Assembly (NCBI RefSeq): GCF_002272245.1
Contig: NZ_NPDD01000145.1
Span: 1 to 42,551, forward strand
Direction: 5' to 3'
Length of the DNA: 42,551 nt
DNA from: Bacillus sp. 7884-1
Lineage (GTDB): Bacteria > Bacillota > Bacilli > Bacillales > Cytobacillaceae
Both the position numbers and the translations under genes were made by a program. Under the pieces are notes generated by a model. It made no database searches, was not told the origin of the DNA, and saw only the letters and a list, made by a program, of their open reading frames with translations. Shown one piece after another: positions 6,510 through 14,448 of this stretch (positions within the stretch are counted from its first letter, which is position 1; every line of letters starts with the position of its first letter).

Positions 6510-7718
6510 TCACTTCTCTGGAACGACATTTGTCTTAATACCGCGATTTAAGTCATTTGCATGCCAATAAGCCATACCTGTTGCGGCGAGAAGTAAGATA
6601 CCTGTGACTACAAATACCGTTTGAACAGGAAAAAAACCACCAAGGATTCCTCCGGTTATCGGGCCAATCATACCGCCTATCTGATTAGAGGTTTGGTGTA
6701 AACCAAATGCTCGTCCACGGAAATCTTTTGGTGTTGACCTTACCACTAGACCGTTTAGAGCTGGGAATACTGCACAGAAAAAGATGCCAAATATGAATCG
6801 GGTAATTGAAAATCCCCAAATATTGCTGAAGATAATTTGGGCAATGGTTCCGATTCCCCCTCCCATTAATCCAATAAATAAGACTTTTTGGAAACCAACT
6901 TTGTCAGCCCATCTTCCCCACCTCGGAGCAAAAATGACACTAGCGATACCAGGTAGAGAGAACACAATTCCTGCAAGTAACGATGCATGCTCAAAAGAAC
7001 TACCAAGATCTACGATATATAATGGTAGAACTGGTTCAATCGTCATGATCGAACCGGATGTAATCGCAGTTAAAGCAAGTACCAGCATCAATGAACGATT
7101 TGCTGCTGCCACTTTAAAATCATTCATGATTGAGCCTTTTTCTTTACTAGGAGTAAAGTTTTCTTCCGTCACCCAAAAGATTACAAGCAGCGTGGAAATG
7201 AGCGCAAACATTCCTGCACTGCCAAACGCCACTCGGTTACCCACTAATGAAGCAATTCCCCCTCCTAATAAAGGTCCAACAATTCCACCAGACGCTGAAG
7301 CTGAGGATATCATAGATAGTGCATATCCGACTTTGTTGCTTGGAGTATTGGTTCCTATTAAAGCAATAGCCCCTGGAATGAATCCACTTAACAAACCCTG
7401 CATAATTCGTAATCCTAACAGCTGATATGGATTTGTAACAAAAGCAGTTAACGTATAGACAACAAATAGAGCTAAACCCGCTCGGATTAACAAAGGCTTT
7501 CTTCCATATTTATCGGCCACTCTCCCCCAGAACGGAGAAGCAATCGCTCCGGCAAAAAAAGCAGCACTAAATAACAGACCGGACCAAACTTCTGTGTGTT
7601 CGTGCACACCAATTTGAAGCAGGAAAATAGGTAAAAACGGGATAACCATGGAAAAGCTTGCTGAAGTGAAAAATACTCCAATCCATAGCACCCATAAATT
7701 ACGCTTCCAAATTAGCAT
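6510..7718 (-). CDS. MFS multidrug-efflux-type transporter
   Basis: A 402-aa transporter with twelve predicted helices. The loop 2-3 motif GRVADKYGRKPLL is the MFS motif A, and a second copy (GRWADKVGFQK) lies in the C-terminal half. The overall pattern is that of drug/H+ antiporters such as MdtG-type pumps. The substrate is unknown. The ATG follows GGGGATGAATTTGT. It is monocistronic; its promoter region also holds repeat copy C and a tandem array. Confidence 0.85.
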   Translation of the reverse strand: MLIWKRNLWVLWIGVFFTSASFSMVIPFLPIFLLQIGVHEHTEVWSGLLFSAAFFAGAIASPFWGRVADKYGRKPLLIRAGLALFVVYTLTAFVTNPYQLLGLRIMQGLLSGFIPGAIALIGTNTPSNKVGYALSMISSASASGGIVGPLLGGGIASLVGNRVAFGSAGMFALISTLLVIFWVTEENFTPSKEKGSIMNDFKVAAANRSLMLVLALTAITSGSIMTIEPVLPLYIVDLGSSFEHASLLAGIVFSLPGIASVIFAPRWGRWADKVGFQKVLFIGLMGGGIGTIAQIIFSNIWGFSITRFIFGIFFCAVFPALNGLVVRSTPKDFRGRAFGLHQTSNQIGGMIGPITGGILGGFFPVQTVFVVTGILLLAATGMAYWHANDLNRGIKTNVVPEK

Positions 7719-7828
7719 ACAAATTCATCCCCAATATATTGAATAATTTAATATGGTATATCGTATCATAACGCTTATTTATTTTCATTTCCGAAATATT
7801 AGATTATAGAAATATTTTTCAAAAGAAA

Positions 7829-7880
7829 CCAAGGGGACGGTTCTCTCGGCCCCAAAAGGCCGGGAGAACCGTCCCCTTGG
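7829..7880. repeat. REP-like palindromic repeat, copy C
   Basis: The arms start CCAAGGGGACGGTTCT and pair over 23 bases with one mismatch around CCAAAA. It lies in the 412-base gene-free stretch 7719-8130 between the MFS gene and the cell wall hydrolase. Beyond this repeat and the tandem array next to it, that stretch holds only presumed promoter sequence. Confidence 0.9.
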
Positions 7881-7934
7881 TTTTCCCTTGGTTTTCCCTT
7901 GGTTTTCCCTTGGTTTTCTCCTGGTTTTTCTTGG
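7881..7934. repeat. 11-bp tandem array growing from the edge of repeat copy C
   Basis: Three exact copies of TTTTCCCTTGG (7881-7913) are followed by two degraded ones (7914-7934). The unit ends in the same CCTTGG that closes the palindrome, so the array looks like repeated duplication of the element's edge into the host flank. Confidence 0.85.
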
Positions 7935-8130
7935 TTATTCTCAGACAAAATCTTCCTCTATACCGTAAAATTGGGTCGAATATGACAGGATTATAGGCAT
8001 AATGTCATATTGTCACCTCTACTGTAATTTTGTTCATCAAACTATAAAGAAATGTAACCTTATCGTTCTGTATAACGCGTGCCTGCCCATGTTAGTGTTA
8101 TATCATACAAAACAACAGGAGGTAGCACAC

Positions 8131-8841
8131 ATGAAAAAAACTTATTTTAAAAAAGTTGCAGTAGCTTGTGTAGCTACATTTGCATTTATTGGAATTCACA
8201 ATCCTACAGTTGAAGCAATTACGGAATATCAAGTTGTAAATGTAGACAGCCTGGCTGAAATTGGACAAGCATATGCATATGGACCAATCATGTATGAAAT
8301 GAACCAAGAAAATAATGAATTCGATGACGAAAAAGAATTCATTCCATATAAACCAGAACTTCTTGAAAAACAATCTCAAGAAACAAAGGTGGATGAAACA
8401 GCTATTACAGAACCACAAACCTCAGAACCTGAAGTGGTTGCTCCACCAGAACCAGCGACACCAGCGGTTTCTATTTCAAATGAAGAGAAAGATCTATTTG
8501 CAAGACTAGTAGAGGCCGAAGCAAAAGGTGAATCGTATGAAGGAAAAGTAGCCGTTGCAACAGTTGTATTAAACCGAGTGGATTCACCTGAATTTCCAAA
8601 TACAATATCAGGAGTCATTAATGAAGTAGTCGGTGATGCTTATGCCTTTTCACCCGTTCAAAATGGAAAAATTAATGAACCAGCATCAGATGAATCGATC
8701 CGAGCGGTTGAAGAAGCATTAACTCGACAAGATCGATTAAACGATTGTATTTATTTTTATAATCCAGAAATCGCAACCGATACATGGATCACTACCCGTG
8801 AAGTAGTAAAGACAATTGGAAACCATGTATTTGCAAAATAG
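8131..8841 (+). CDS. Secreted SleB/CwlJ-type cell wall hydrolase
   Basis: A 236-aa precursor. The first ~29 residues are a signal peptide (MKKTYFKKVAVACVATFAFI, with a cut likely after VEA). An acidic, Pro/Glu-rich linker follows (to about residue 110). The C-terminal ~125 residues are a Hydrolase_2 domain: RLVEAEAKGESYEGKVAVA, where the catalytic Glu is expected, then VLNRV, FSPVQNG and DWYFYNP-like DCIYFYNP. Relatives cleave peptidoglycan, often spore cortex. There is no LysM or PG_binding_1 domain, unlike SleB. I chose ATG 8131 because ACAGGAGG lies ten bases before it and the signal peptide starts there; an upstream in-frame ATG has neither. Confidence 0.87.
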   Translation: MKKTYFKKVAVACVATFAFIGIHNPTVEAITEYQVVNVDSLAEIGQAYAYGPIMYEMNQENNEFDDEKEFIPYKPELLEKQSQETKVDETAITEPQTSEPEVVAPPEPATPAVSISNEEKDLFARLVEAEAKGESYEGKVAVATVVLNRVDSPEFPNTISGVINEVVGDAYAFSPVQNGKINEPASDESIRAVEEALTRQDRLNDCIYFYNPEIATDTWITTREVVKTIGNHVFAK

Positions 8842-8844
8842 ATT

Positions 8845-8877
8845 AAAAAAAAAGAGCCGTCAACGGCTCTTTTTTTT
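8845..8877 (+). terminator. Terminator after the cell wall hydrolase
   Basis: AAAAAGAGCCG pairs with CGGCTCTTTTT around a short loop, with T runs on the right and A runs on the left. It is symmetrical and can serve the convergent small gene ending at 8883 as well. Confidence 0.92.
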
Positions 8878-8882
8878 GCCTT

Positions 8883-9017
8883 TTAATTGTCTTTTTCGTA
8901 TGCGATAACCACTACTTCTTTATTGGCTTGTTCGCTTAGCTTTTCTTCAAGTGATTTGATTTCACTTACTAAATTTGACGACAAGTCTGCTGCGACATAA
9001 TCCTTTAATTCATCCAT
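8883..9017 (-). CDS. Small acidic protein, 44 aa, unknown function
   Basis: The product begins MDELKDYVAADLSSNLVSEI and continues as an amphipathic, probably helical chain ending VVVIAYEKDN. AAAGGAGAG lies nine bases before the ATG at 9017; an ATG two codons earlier is too close to the site. The gene shares the convergent terminator with the hydrolase gene. I do not recognise a family. Confidence 0.62.
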   Translation of the reverse strand: MDELKDYVAADLSSNLVSEIKSLEEKLSEQANKEVVVIAYEKDN

Positions 9018-9094
9018 AATCATCTCTCCTTTATTTTTTATTATTTGACTTTAAGGAGAAAGTATTACAATGGTTTCAAAAATCATCCTATATT

Positions 9095-9550
9095 TTAAAT
9101 TGAAATAGCAGGCATAGTTTCTCCGGTTTCTAGAAGGCTTTTCAAATTACTTAAAATCGCAGGCCAGCCATTGTTTAAACCCTCAAAAGTATCTTCTTTA
9201 TCCACTAAATCACCAGGCTGAAGATTTTCATGTCTTAGCACCAATTTTACGGTTTCATTCAAAGAGATTAATTTAAAGCTAACCCTTGACGGCTCCTTCC
9301 CCTCGACACCATCCCCCACATAGGTCCAGGTATAGGAGAGCTCTTGGTACGGCTCGCATTTTACGATTTGTCCATAATCCGTAACCTTCCCGTTCCGAGA
9401 ATAGGTAACTTCTGCTCCCTCTTGCCAATCTGAATTAATGCTGCTTCCAAAAAAGTATTTTTCTGTGTATTCGCTGCTTGTTAAAGCCTGCCAAAGTTTT
9501 TTCGGTGTAGTGGCTATGTAAGTTACATAAACAAATTCGGTATGATTCAT
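9095..9550 (-). CDS. SRPBCC/AHSA1-domain protein
   Basis: A 151-aa single-domain START-like protein. It shows the AHSA1 pattern: ATTPKKLWQALTSSEYTEKY near the start, GAEVTY, the WTY strand, and a closing amphipathic helix (GWPAILSNLKSLLE). Such domains bind hydrophobic ligands or chaperone partners; the Bacillus members lack a known role. ATG 9550 has AAGGAG ten bases before it; an in-frame TTG two codons further out is a poorer choice. Monocistronic. Confidence 0.85.
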   Translation of the reverse strand: MNHTEFVYVTYIATTPKKLWQALTSSEYTEKYFFGSSINSDWQEGAEVTYSRNGKVTDYGQIVKCEPYQELSYTWTYVGDGVEGKEPSRVSFKLISLNETVKLVLRHENLQPGDLVDKEDTFEGLNNGWPAILSNLKSLLETGETMPAISI

Positions 9551-9677
9551 AAACAATTCTCCTTAAATTTATTCTATTCTCATGCACCTTTTATTTTATT
9601 CGATATTGTTTTCACTAATCCTTCATTAATTTAACACTATGGTTCATATACTAAATAAAAAGAAAAGAGTGGTGAAT

Positions 9678-10514
9678 ATGAGAGATTTAACTTTTAAAGC
9701 CTTTGCGACTACAAATGAAATAGATTTAAACAAAATCGCTGTTCATTGTGGGATACCAAAGAAATTCACCTGGGAGGAGCCATTAATACTAAGAGGTGAA
9801 ATTTTAAAATCAATCCTCTTCAAAAGTGTAGACGAATCTCAAATGGTACTTGTTTTTTCCTTTGGCAGCATTGTTTTTATAAATCATTCTACTCCAAATG
9901 AGATAACTGCTTTTTTGAACTATCTCTACTCCTTCGAGCCGGACATTGATGTCAAAAGTGCAGATAGGTATAGCGATGATTACAGCTTGCACATTAAGGA
10001 AACGGAAAGCATTGAGTTAACAGACGAGTATGTTGTCGTTCCTGAGTATGAAAGCTACTATCCTGAGTTGATTTCTACCGTACTAGCGAAGTCGGTGGCA
10101 TTGGAAAAGACCGAGGAACAGTTGGGAGAAATTAATGATAAACTCGAAACGATGATTGACCGTTTAGAAAAAGGCAAGCTGAGAATCGGAAATAAGGAAC
10201 TAGCTAGGACGACAGCTAAAATAATCCGTCACGAGTATAATACCCTTGCTTACATCATGATTCTTGATAAGCCTGATATCACCTGGACAAGCAGTACAGC
10301 GGGTGAATTTTATGACAGGATGCTCGAGTTTTTCGAATTAAATGATCGTTATAAAATTTTGAAAAGCAAAACAGAAATACTTTACAACATTATGGATGGA
10401 TTTTCGACCATCAGTCACTCCATTCGCGGACTTTTCGTCGAATGGATTATTGTCATTCTCATCCTATTTGAAATAGTTCTTTCACTACTAGGAATAGCCG
10501 GCTTCCTTCCTTGA
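9678..10514 (+). CDS. RMD1/YagE family (DUF155) membrane-anchored protein
   Basis: A 278-aa DUF155 protein. Family features are the VLVFSFGSIVFIN strand, an SVALEKTEEQLGEINDKLE coiled coil in the middle, and a C-terminal membrane anchor (EWIIVILILFEIVLSLLGIA). In yeast, relatives act in mitochondrial and sporulation-related processes; bacterial function is not defined. ATG 9678 follows AGAGTGGTGAAT; the more distal in-frame ATG lacks a site. It stands apart from its neighbours. Confidence 0.85.
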   Translation: MRDLTFKAFATTNEIDLNKIAVHCGIPKKFTWEEPLILRGEILKSILFKSVDESQMVLVFSFGSIVFINHSTPNEITAFLNYLYSFEPDIDVKSADRYSDDYSLHIKETESIELTDEYVVVPEYESYYPELISTVLAKSVALEKTEEQLGEINDKLETMIDRLEKGKLRIGNKELARTTAKIIRHEYNTLAYIMILDKPDITWTSSTAGEFYDRMLEFFELNDRYKILKSKTEILYNIMDGFSTISHSIRGLFVEWIIVILILFEIVLSLLGIAGFLP

Positions 10515-10610
10515 ATATATATAAATGGAAAAGTCTCTTCCAAAAGCAGGATTATAATTATTGTTTTTATTGGTAATAATTACCATAAAGACAATAAATG
10601 AGGAAAAATT

Positions 10611-11123
10611 ATGTATTTGTTAGCTATGGTAATCATCTATTTGCTTTTGGCGAAGAGATTTATTGATTGGAGCAGATGGAAAGAATTCTATCCTACCATT
10701 CAATTCTTTATCATTTGTAATTTGCTATATAATTTTCTTTTTTATCAACATAATCTTTGGATATATAAATCCATTACTTTACCTTGGCTAAACCGTACTC
10801 TAATCGAACTGGTTTTTACTTTTTTTATTATTCCGATTACCCTATATATTTATCTGCAGTATTACCCAGAAGGAAATAAGAAATATCTTTATATAGGAGC
10901 GTGGGTGGCCTATTTCACTTTGATAGAGTTTCTATCTAGACGTATAGGATTATTTGTCCACGATAATGGCTGGCATATCGGCTGGTCAGCATTATTTAAT
11001 ATATGTGCCTTTATCATCCTCAGACTTCACTATAAAAATTATATACGAGCCTTTTTTGCCTCTGCCATATTTATCATTATACTCTTGTTCTTCTTCCATC
11101 CAAGCTTACAGGAAATGAAATAG
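10611..11123 (+). CDS. CBO0543 family integral membrane protein
   Basis: A 170-aa protein with about five hydrophobic helices. It has the recurrent pattern of the CBO0543 group: WSRWKEFYPTIQFFI, LLYNFLFY, then a Trp/His-rich C-terminal half. Several family copies are usual in Bacillus genomes; function is unknown. No strong ribosome binding site is present (GAGGAAAAATT, at close spacing). A convergent hairpin follows directly. Confidence 0.75.
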   Translation: MYLLAMVIIYLLLAKRFIDWSRWKEFYPTIQFFIICNLLYNFLFYQHNLWIYKSITLPWLNRTLIELVFTFFIIPITLYIYLQYYPEGNKKYLYIGAWVAYFTLIEFLSRRIGLFVHDNGWHIGWSALFNICAFIILRLHYKNYIRAFFASAIFIIILLFFFHPSLQEMK

Positions 11124-11165
11124 AGTCCCTTATCTGCAATCGGTATGATTGCAAATAAGGAACTC
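11123..11165. terminator. Bidirectional hairpin between convergent genes
   Basis: Eighteen-base arms (11123-11140 and 11148-11165) pair with two mismatches around CGGTATG. It lies between the CBO0543 gene and the DUF1801 gene, which converge here. The T runs are weak, so termination efficiency is uncertain. Confidence 0.6.
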
Positions 11166-11172
11166 ACTTGCG

Positions 11173-11595
11173 TTATTTTGCAGGATACAATTTGTGTGTA
11201 AAGGATATGGATTCATTAATTAATACTTTTAAAACATCTACATCAATATCTGCAACCTTATTAACGTACACACACGCTTTCCCTGTAGTATGTTTTCCAA
11301 ACTGTTTTAATAATTCTTCCCTCTTCGGTTCACCTGGTTCAAAATATAAACTAATTTTGGCTTTCCTCGGGGAAAAGCCAGCTAGTGGCGCATCACCTTC
11401 ATGACCAGATTTATATTTGTAATGGTAGGATCCAAAACCAATAATACTCGGCCCCCACATTTTCGCTTCAAATCCAGTGGTCTCTGTGAAAATATCCAAT
11501 AATCTGTATGCGTCCTCGCGTTTTTTAGGGTTTTCTATTTGTTCGATAAATTCAATGACACTATTGTCTGTTTCTTTTGTTTTTAATTCGTACAT
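11173..11595 (-). CDS. DUF1801 (YdhG-like) protein
   Basis: A 140-aa small cytoplasmic domain with the DUF1801 pattern: KREDAYRLLDIF, AKMWGPSIIGFGSY, then FSPRKAKISLYF. The fold is small alpha/beta, and no enzymatic role is established. ATG 11595 has AAGGAG eight bases before it; an in-frame GTG three codons earlier overlaps the site itself and is rejected. Confidence 0.85.
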   Translation of the reverse strand: MYELKTKETDNSVIEFIEQIENPKKREDAYRLLDIFTETTGFEAKMWGPSIIGFGSYHYKYKSGHEGDAPLAGFSPRKAKISLYFEPGEPKREELLKQFGKHTTGKACVYVNKVADIDVDVLKVLINESISFTHKLYPAK

Positions 11596-11685
11596 ATGTT
11601 TCACTCCTTTACTAAAAAATATTCCAATTACTACTTTGGTTTTCAGATAATCTTTATATGTAATATGTTCATAATAAATATAGCC

Positions 11686-12174
11686 TTATTGCAATTTTTT
11701 AATCATGTTGTACCATGTTACCCCGCCGTGCTCCGATTTTGAAACACCCCTATTTTTATATCCTAAGTTTTCATAGAATCGGATTAAATCTTCTTTACAT
11801 GTCAGTGTTATACTCTCACGATTTTTTGATATTGCTTCTTTTTCAAGATGCTCTAGTAAAGCTGTTGCCACTCCTCTAGTTTGGAAGTGCGGAGTCACCG
11901 CTACTCCTAAAACGGTTTGATGACCGCTGGATGGTGGATTTGGCTTAATCTCATCGAATAAATCATCTGTAATATATTCCGTATTAATCACAGGGCCATT
12001 CACTAAACCTATGATTACACCACATTCTTCCGCCACAAAAAAACTATCTGAAATTAATTGAATCCGCTTTTTAAAAGCTTCTTCCGTAGCTGCTTCTTCT
12101 ATTGGAAAGCAAATGTGTTCAATGATTACAAGGTCAGGTAAATCATTCATCGTTACGTTACGTATTATTAACAT
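11686..12174 (-). CDS. GNAT N-acetyltransferase (arylalkylamine-type)
   Basis: A 162-aa GNAT enzyme. The acetyl-CoA motif A is present as VLGVAVTPHFQTRGVATALL, followed by LTCKEDLIRFYENLGY in the C-terminal strand. The long segment before motif A and the CKE..FYENLGY ending suit AANAT-like members, but the acceptor is unknown. ATG 12174 follows GGAGTGCTTGAA; the ATG seven codons earlier would put the site inside the gene. Confidence 0.87.
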   Translation of the reverse strand: MLIIRNVTMNDLPDLVIIEHICFPIEEAATEEAFKKRIQLISDSFFVAEECGVIIGLVNGPVINTEYITDDLFDEIKPNPPSSGHQTVLGVAVTPHFQTRGVATALLEHLEKEAISKNRESITLTCKEDLIRFYENLGYKNRGVSKSEHGGVTWYNMIKKLQ

Positions 12175-12474
12175 TTCAAGCACTCCATTTTTCAAAGGTA
12201 TAATTCGTAGTCATGTTTAAGGATTCTTATTATATAGAATTATACAAAACTATTGAATGAGATATAAGGGAAAATAACCACTTAATCAAAATAACTATAA
12301 GAAAAAAGCCAGACAAGGCCTAGCTTTTTAAAAAGTATAAGTAGTCTGATTATTTAATAGTTACTTTTTCAATAAAATAAGTGAAGAGCAAAAAGCCATT
12401 CGCTGTTCTTATTACAATACAACCTATTAACATTTGGAAAAAGGTTCAAAGAATCTTCAGTTAAAAGCTATGGT

Positions 12475-12621
12475 TTATACCATTCTTTCAACCTTATCTA
12501 ATTGTATCCCTCTTCTATCTATTTCTTCTTCTAATAGTTTAATAAATTCTTCGTCTAGCTTTAGCTTTACAGCATTAAAATATGTGTCTATTAAAACTTT
12601 GTTGCCCATACTTGAAAACAT
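12475..12621 (-). CDS. sda: Sda-like inhibitor of sporulation kinases
   Basis: A 48-aa protein. The core LIDTYFNAVKLKLDEEFIKL followed by LEEEIDRRGI matches the helical hairpin of Sda. In B. subtilis Sda binds the KinA/KinB dimerisation domain and blocks sporulation when DNA replication is disturbed. GAGGAG lies six bases before ATG 12621. An in-frame ATG four codons later gives the more usual Sda length. I saw no clear TTATCCACA DnaA box upstream, although sda is DnaA-controlled in B. subtilis. Confidence 0.85.
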   Translation of the reverse strand: MFSSMGNKVLIDTYFNAVKLKLDEEFIKLLEEEIDRRGIQLDKVERMV

Positions 12622-12764
12622 ATCCTACTCCTCAAAGCGAATGGCTTTCTGTCCCTTCACCTACTAACATTATATTTTTATTCGAAGGTACAAACCATGC
12701 TAATTATTTCCAATAAAAAGGGCAACCTAGGGTATACGACCTAGTTTTGAAAGGAGACACTATA

Positions 12765-13466
12765 ATGGAAACAGAAACATATAAACAAACAACCGAGTTA
12801 AGCAGCTATATTGGGAAAATCCTACGAGACAATTTTGGCAAAGGTCCAGAATCGGTGCATGTTTCACTAGGTAAAACCTTTATTATTTTCTATATTCGTA
12901 ATTTCTTATCTCCAACAGAAAAAGTACTAATGAATCAAAAACAAGATGAAAGTGTTCAGCAGACTCGGGATTTAGTCATGCAAACACTGATTCCTGAAAT
13001 AAAAGCCTATATTAAGATTGTTACCGGTATGGAGATAAGAGAATTCTACTATGACTGGGGTCTGCATAATAAATCAGCGATGTTCACCGGTATATGTAAT
13101 GATTTATCGGGTATCGATGTACCTATTAAAGAAGAATTCACAGGTAAAACTGAACTGATTACAGAGATTATTAATTTAAGCTCCGAATCAGAAAAGAAGC
13201 CCGAAGAGATTTATGCCTGCCAATTAAATCATCGGAATGTTCTTGTTATTCGTAATGGAATATTGGTAAGAATTGAAAAGCAGCTAATCAGACAAGGAAT
13301 GCGAGAACAGCTTAGGTTAGCAAAGCGAACGCTCGAAAAAGGATTGCTTCATAACAATAACCATTTTGAAGCGATTTTGAATACCAAAGTCATCGATATT
13401 TTTGTCGACTGGGATTTTGATTTAGATAAGAGCGTCATCGTTTTGGTCACCAATCCAACAAAATAA
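12765..13466 (+). CDS. Tandem MpsC/DUF2294-domain protein
   Basis: A 233-aa protein made of two MpsC-type (PF10057, formerly DUF2294) domains. Domain one is about residues 10-115 (IGKILRDNFGKGPESVHVSL to REFYYDWGLHNKSAMFTGI). Domain two is about 130-230 (QLNHRNVLVIRNGILVRIEK to DIFVDWDFDLDKSVIVLVTN). In Staphylococcus, mpsABC is tied to a cation-translocating bicarbonate system; there is no mpsA or mpsB here. Cytoplasmic, no membrane segment. AAGGAG precedes ATG 12765. Confidence 0.82.
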   Translation: METETYKQTTELSSYIGKILRDNFGKGPESVHVSLGKTFIIFYIRNFLSPTEKVLMNQKQDESVQQTRDLVMQTLIPEIKAYIKIVTGMEIREFYYDWGLHNKSAMFTGICNDLSGIDVPIKEEFTGKTELITEIINLSSESEKKPEEIYACQLNHRNVLVIRNGILVRIEKQLIRQGMREQLRLAKRTLEKGLLHNNNHFEAILNTKVIDIFVDWDFDLDKSVIVLVTNPTK

Positions 13467-13476
13467 TTAATAATGA

Positions 13477-13509
13477 TGAAAAAAATCAGAGGCGATGTGC
13501 ACTCTGATT
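13477..13509 (-). terminator. Terminator after the P-loop protein gene
   Basis: AATCAGAG pairs with CTCTGATT around a ten-base loop; on the minus strand it is followed by seven T residues. It sits just beyond the stop at 13517 and faces the convergent MpsC gene, where the T run is absent. Confidence 0.8.
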
Positions 13510-13516
13510 CTTAGCG

Positions 13517-14371
13517 TTAAATTTTTACCATATTCTTAAATATTTCTTTAATATAATATTTGTAAGAATCCATCTCAAACTGTGAATTATCAATTTTACA
13601 TTTTTTCATGTTTAATGTATTAAAAATCGAGGATTCTAATTGTTTTCTTGCTTCTAGAACTGCTATTGTTCCTTCGATACCTTCAGCACTATGTATTTTC
13701 CCGTAACCTTGGTTATTATAGTAATCCATAAAACCAGTAGACCATTCCTTTGGTCGTTCCTGAACAGCCTTTTTAAAAGAACGCGACAAATCTTGTTGGT
13801 CTACATAAATTAAAACAGGGTTTAACGGCTCAATAATATCAGCTAATTTCTTTACATATTTCATGACACTTTCCTGGGAGGCACCATATTTAAGCATGCC
13901 GATGGTTACAGGATTTTGGATAAAGCAGCATTCGAAAATATACGTTTGATTTCCTGTCACCGCCTGTTCTACGAACCTTTGCCAGTTATCCGTGATTAAT
14001 TCAATGTTCTTTTCTAACGGCAGCTCATAGATATCATGATTCCAAATTTTATCCCAAAAGGAATTAGGAACCATTCTCTCAGCAAGGTCCTGATTCAGCT
14101 TATTTTGCGGCAATATAAATCCATCACAGCGTTCAATGGCATGTTTTACGAAAATAGCCTGCACTTCTTTATACTGTTCCAAAAGTTGGGCAAATTCAGT
14201 TTTTGAGAAGTAAGAGCCTCCTTCATAATCCGCTGGGTGTTCAGCATTTCCCTCCAGAAACAACTTTGTATCAACATTCCATTCTTTTAATATATCGTTC
14301 GTGATCGTTGCCGTCGTGGTTTTCCCCGAACCAGGCAATCCCTCTACTAAAATTAATTTCGTGTTTATCAT
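13517..14371 (-). CDS. P-loop NTPase of unknown function (kinase-like)
   Basis: A 284-aa protein with a Walker A motif right at the N-terminus (GLPGSGKTT, residues 11-19). Further on it has LNPVLIYVDQQD, a strand with acidic end typical of P-loop kinases, and KKAVQERPKEW, a likely lid region with basic residues. The profile suggests a phosphotransfer enzyme acting on a small molecule, similar to proteins annotated as thymidylate-kinase-like. I do not know the substrate. ATG 14371 follows GGAGGGTGTAC; a GTG two codons earlier overlaps the site. Confidence 0.75.
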   Translation of the reverse strand: MINTKLILVEGLPGSGKTTTATITNDILKEWNVDTKLFLEGNAEHPADYEGGSYFSKTEFAQLLEQYKEVQAIFVKHAIERCDGFILPQNKLNQDLAERMVPNSFWDKIWNHDIYELPLEKNIELITDNWQRFVEQAVTGNQTYIFECCFIQNPVTIGMLKYGASQESVMKYVKKLADIIEPLNPVLIYVDQQDLSRSFKKAVQERPKEWSTGFMDYYNNQGYGKIHSAEGIEGTIAVLEARKQLESSIFNTLNMKKCKIDNSQFEMDSYKYYIKEIFKNMVKI

Positions 14372-14448
14372 GTACACCCTCCTCTGTTTTGATTTTAAAC
14401 CTATATAATGTCAACTAGAATTTTATGTCAACATTTTTTACCCCATCC

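Noticed and set aside
6784..7425. 213-codon plus-strand frame antisense to the MFS gene
   Set aside because: Pro- and Asn-rich translation typical of an antisense shadow; the minus strand has a complete MFS transporter.
8002..8130. Upstream extension of the cell wall hydrolase reading frame
   Set aside because: It lacks a ribosome binding site and would bury the signal peptide that begins at 8131.
12434..12667. 77-codon plus-strand frame over sda
   Set aside because: The opposite strand encodes an Sda-like protein with its own ribosome binding site; this frame is Ser-rich shadow.
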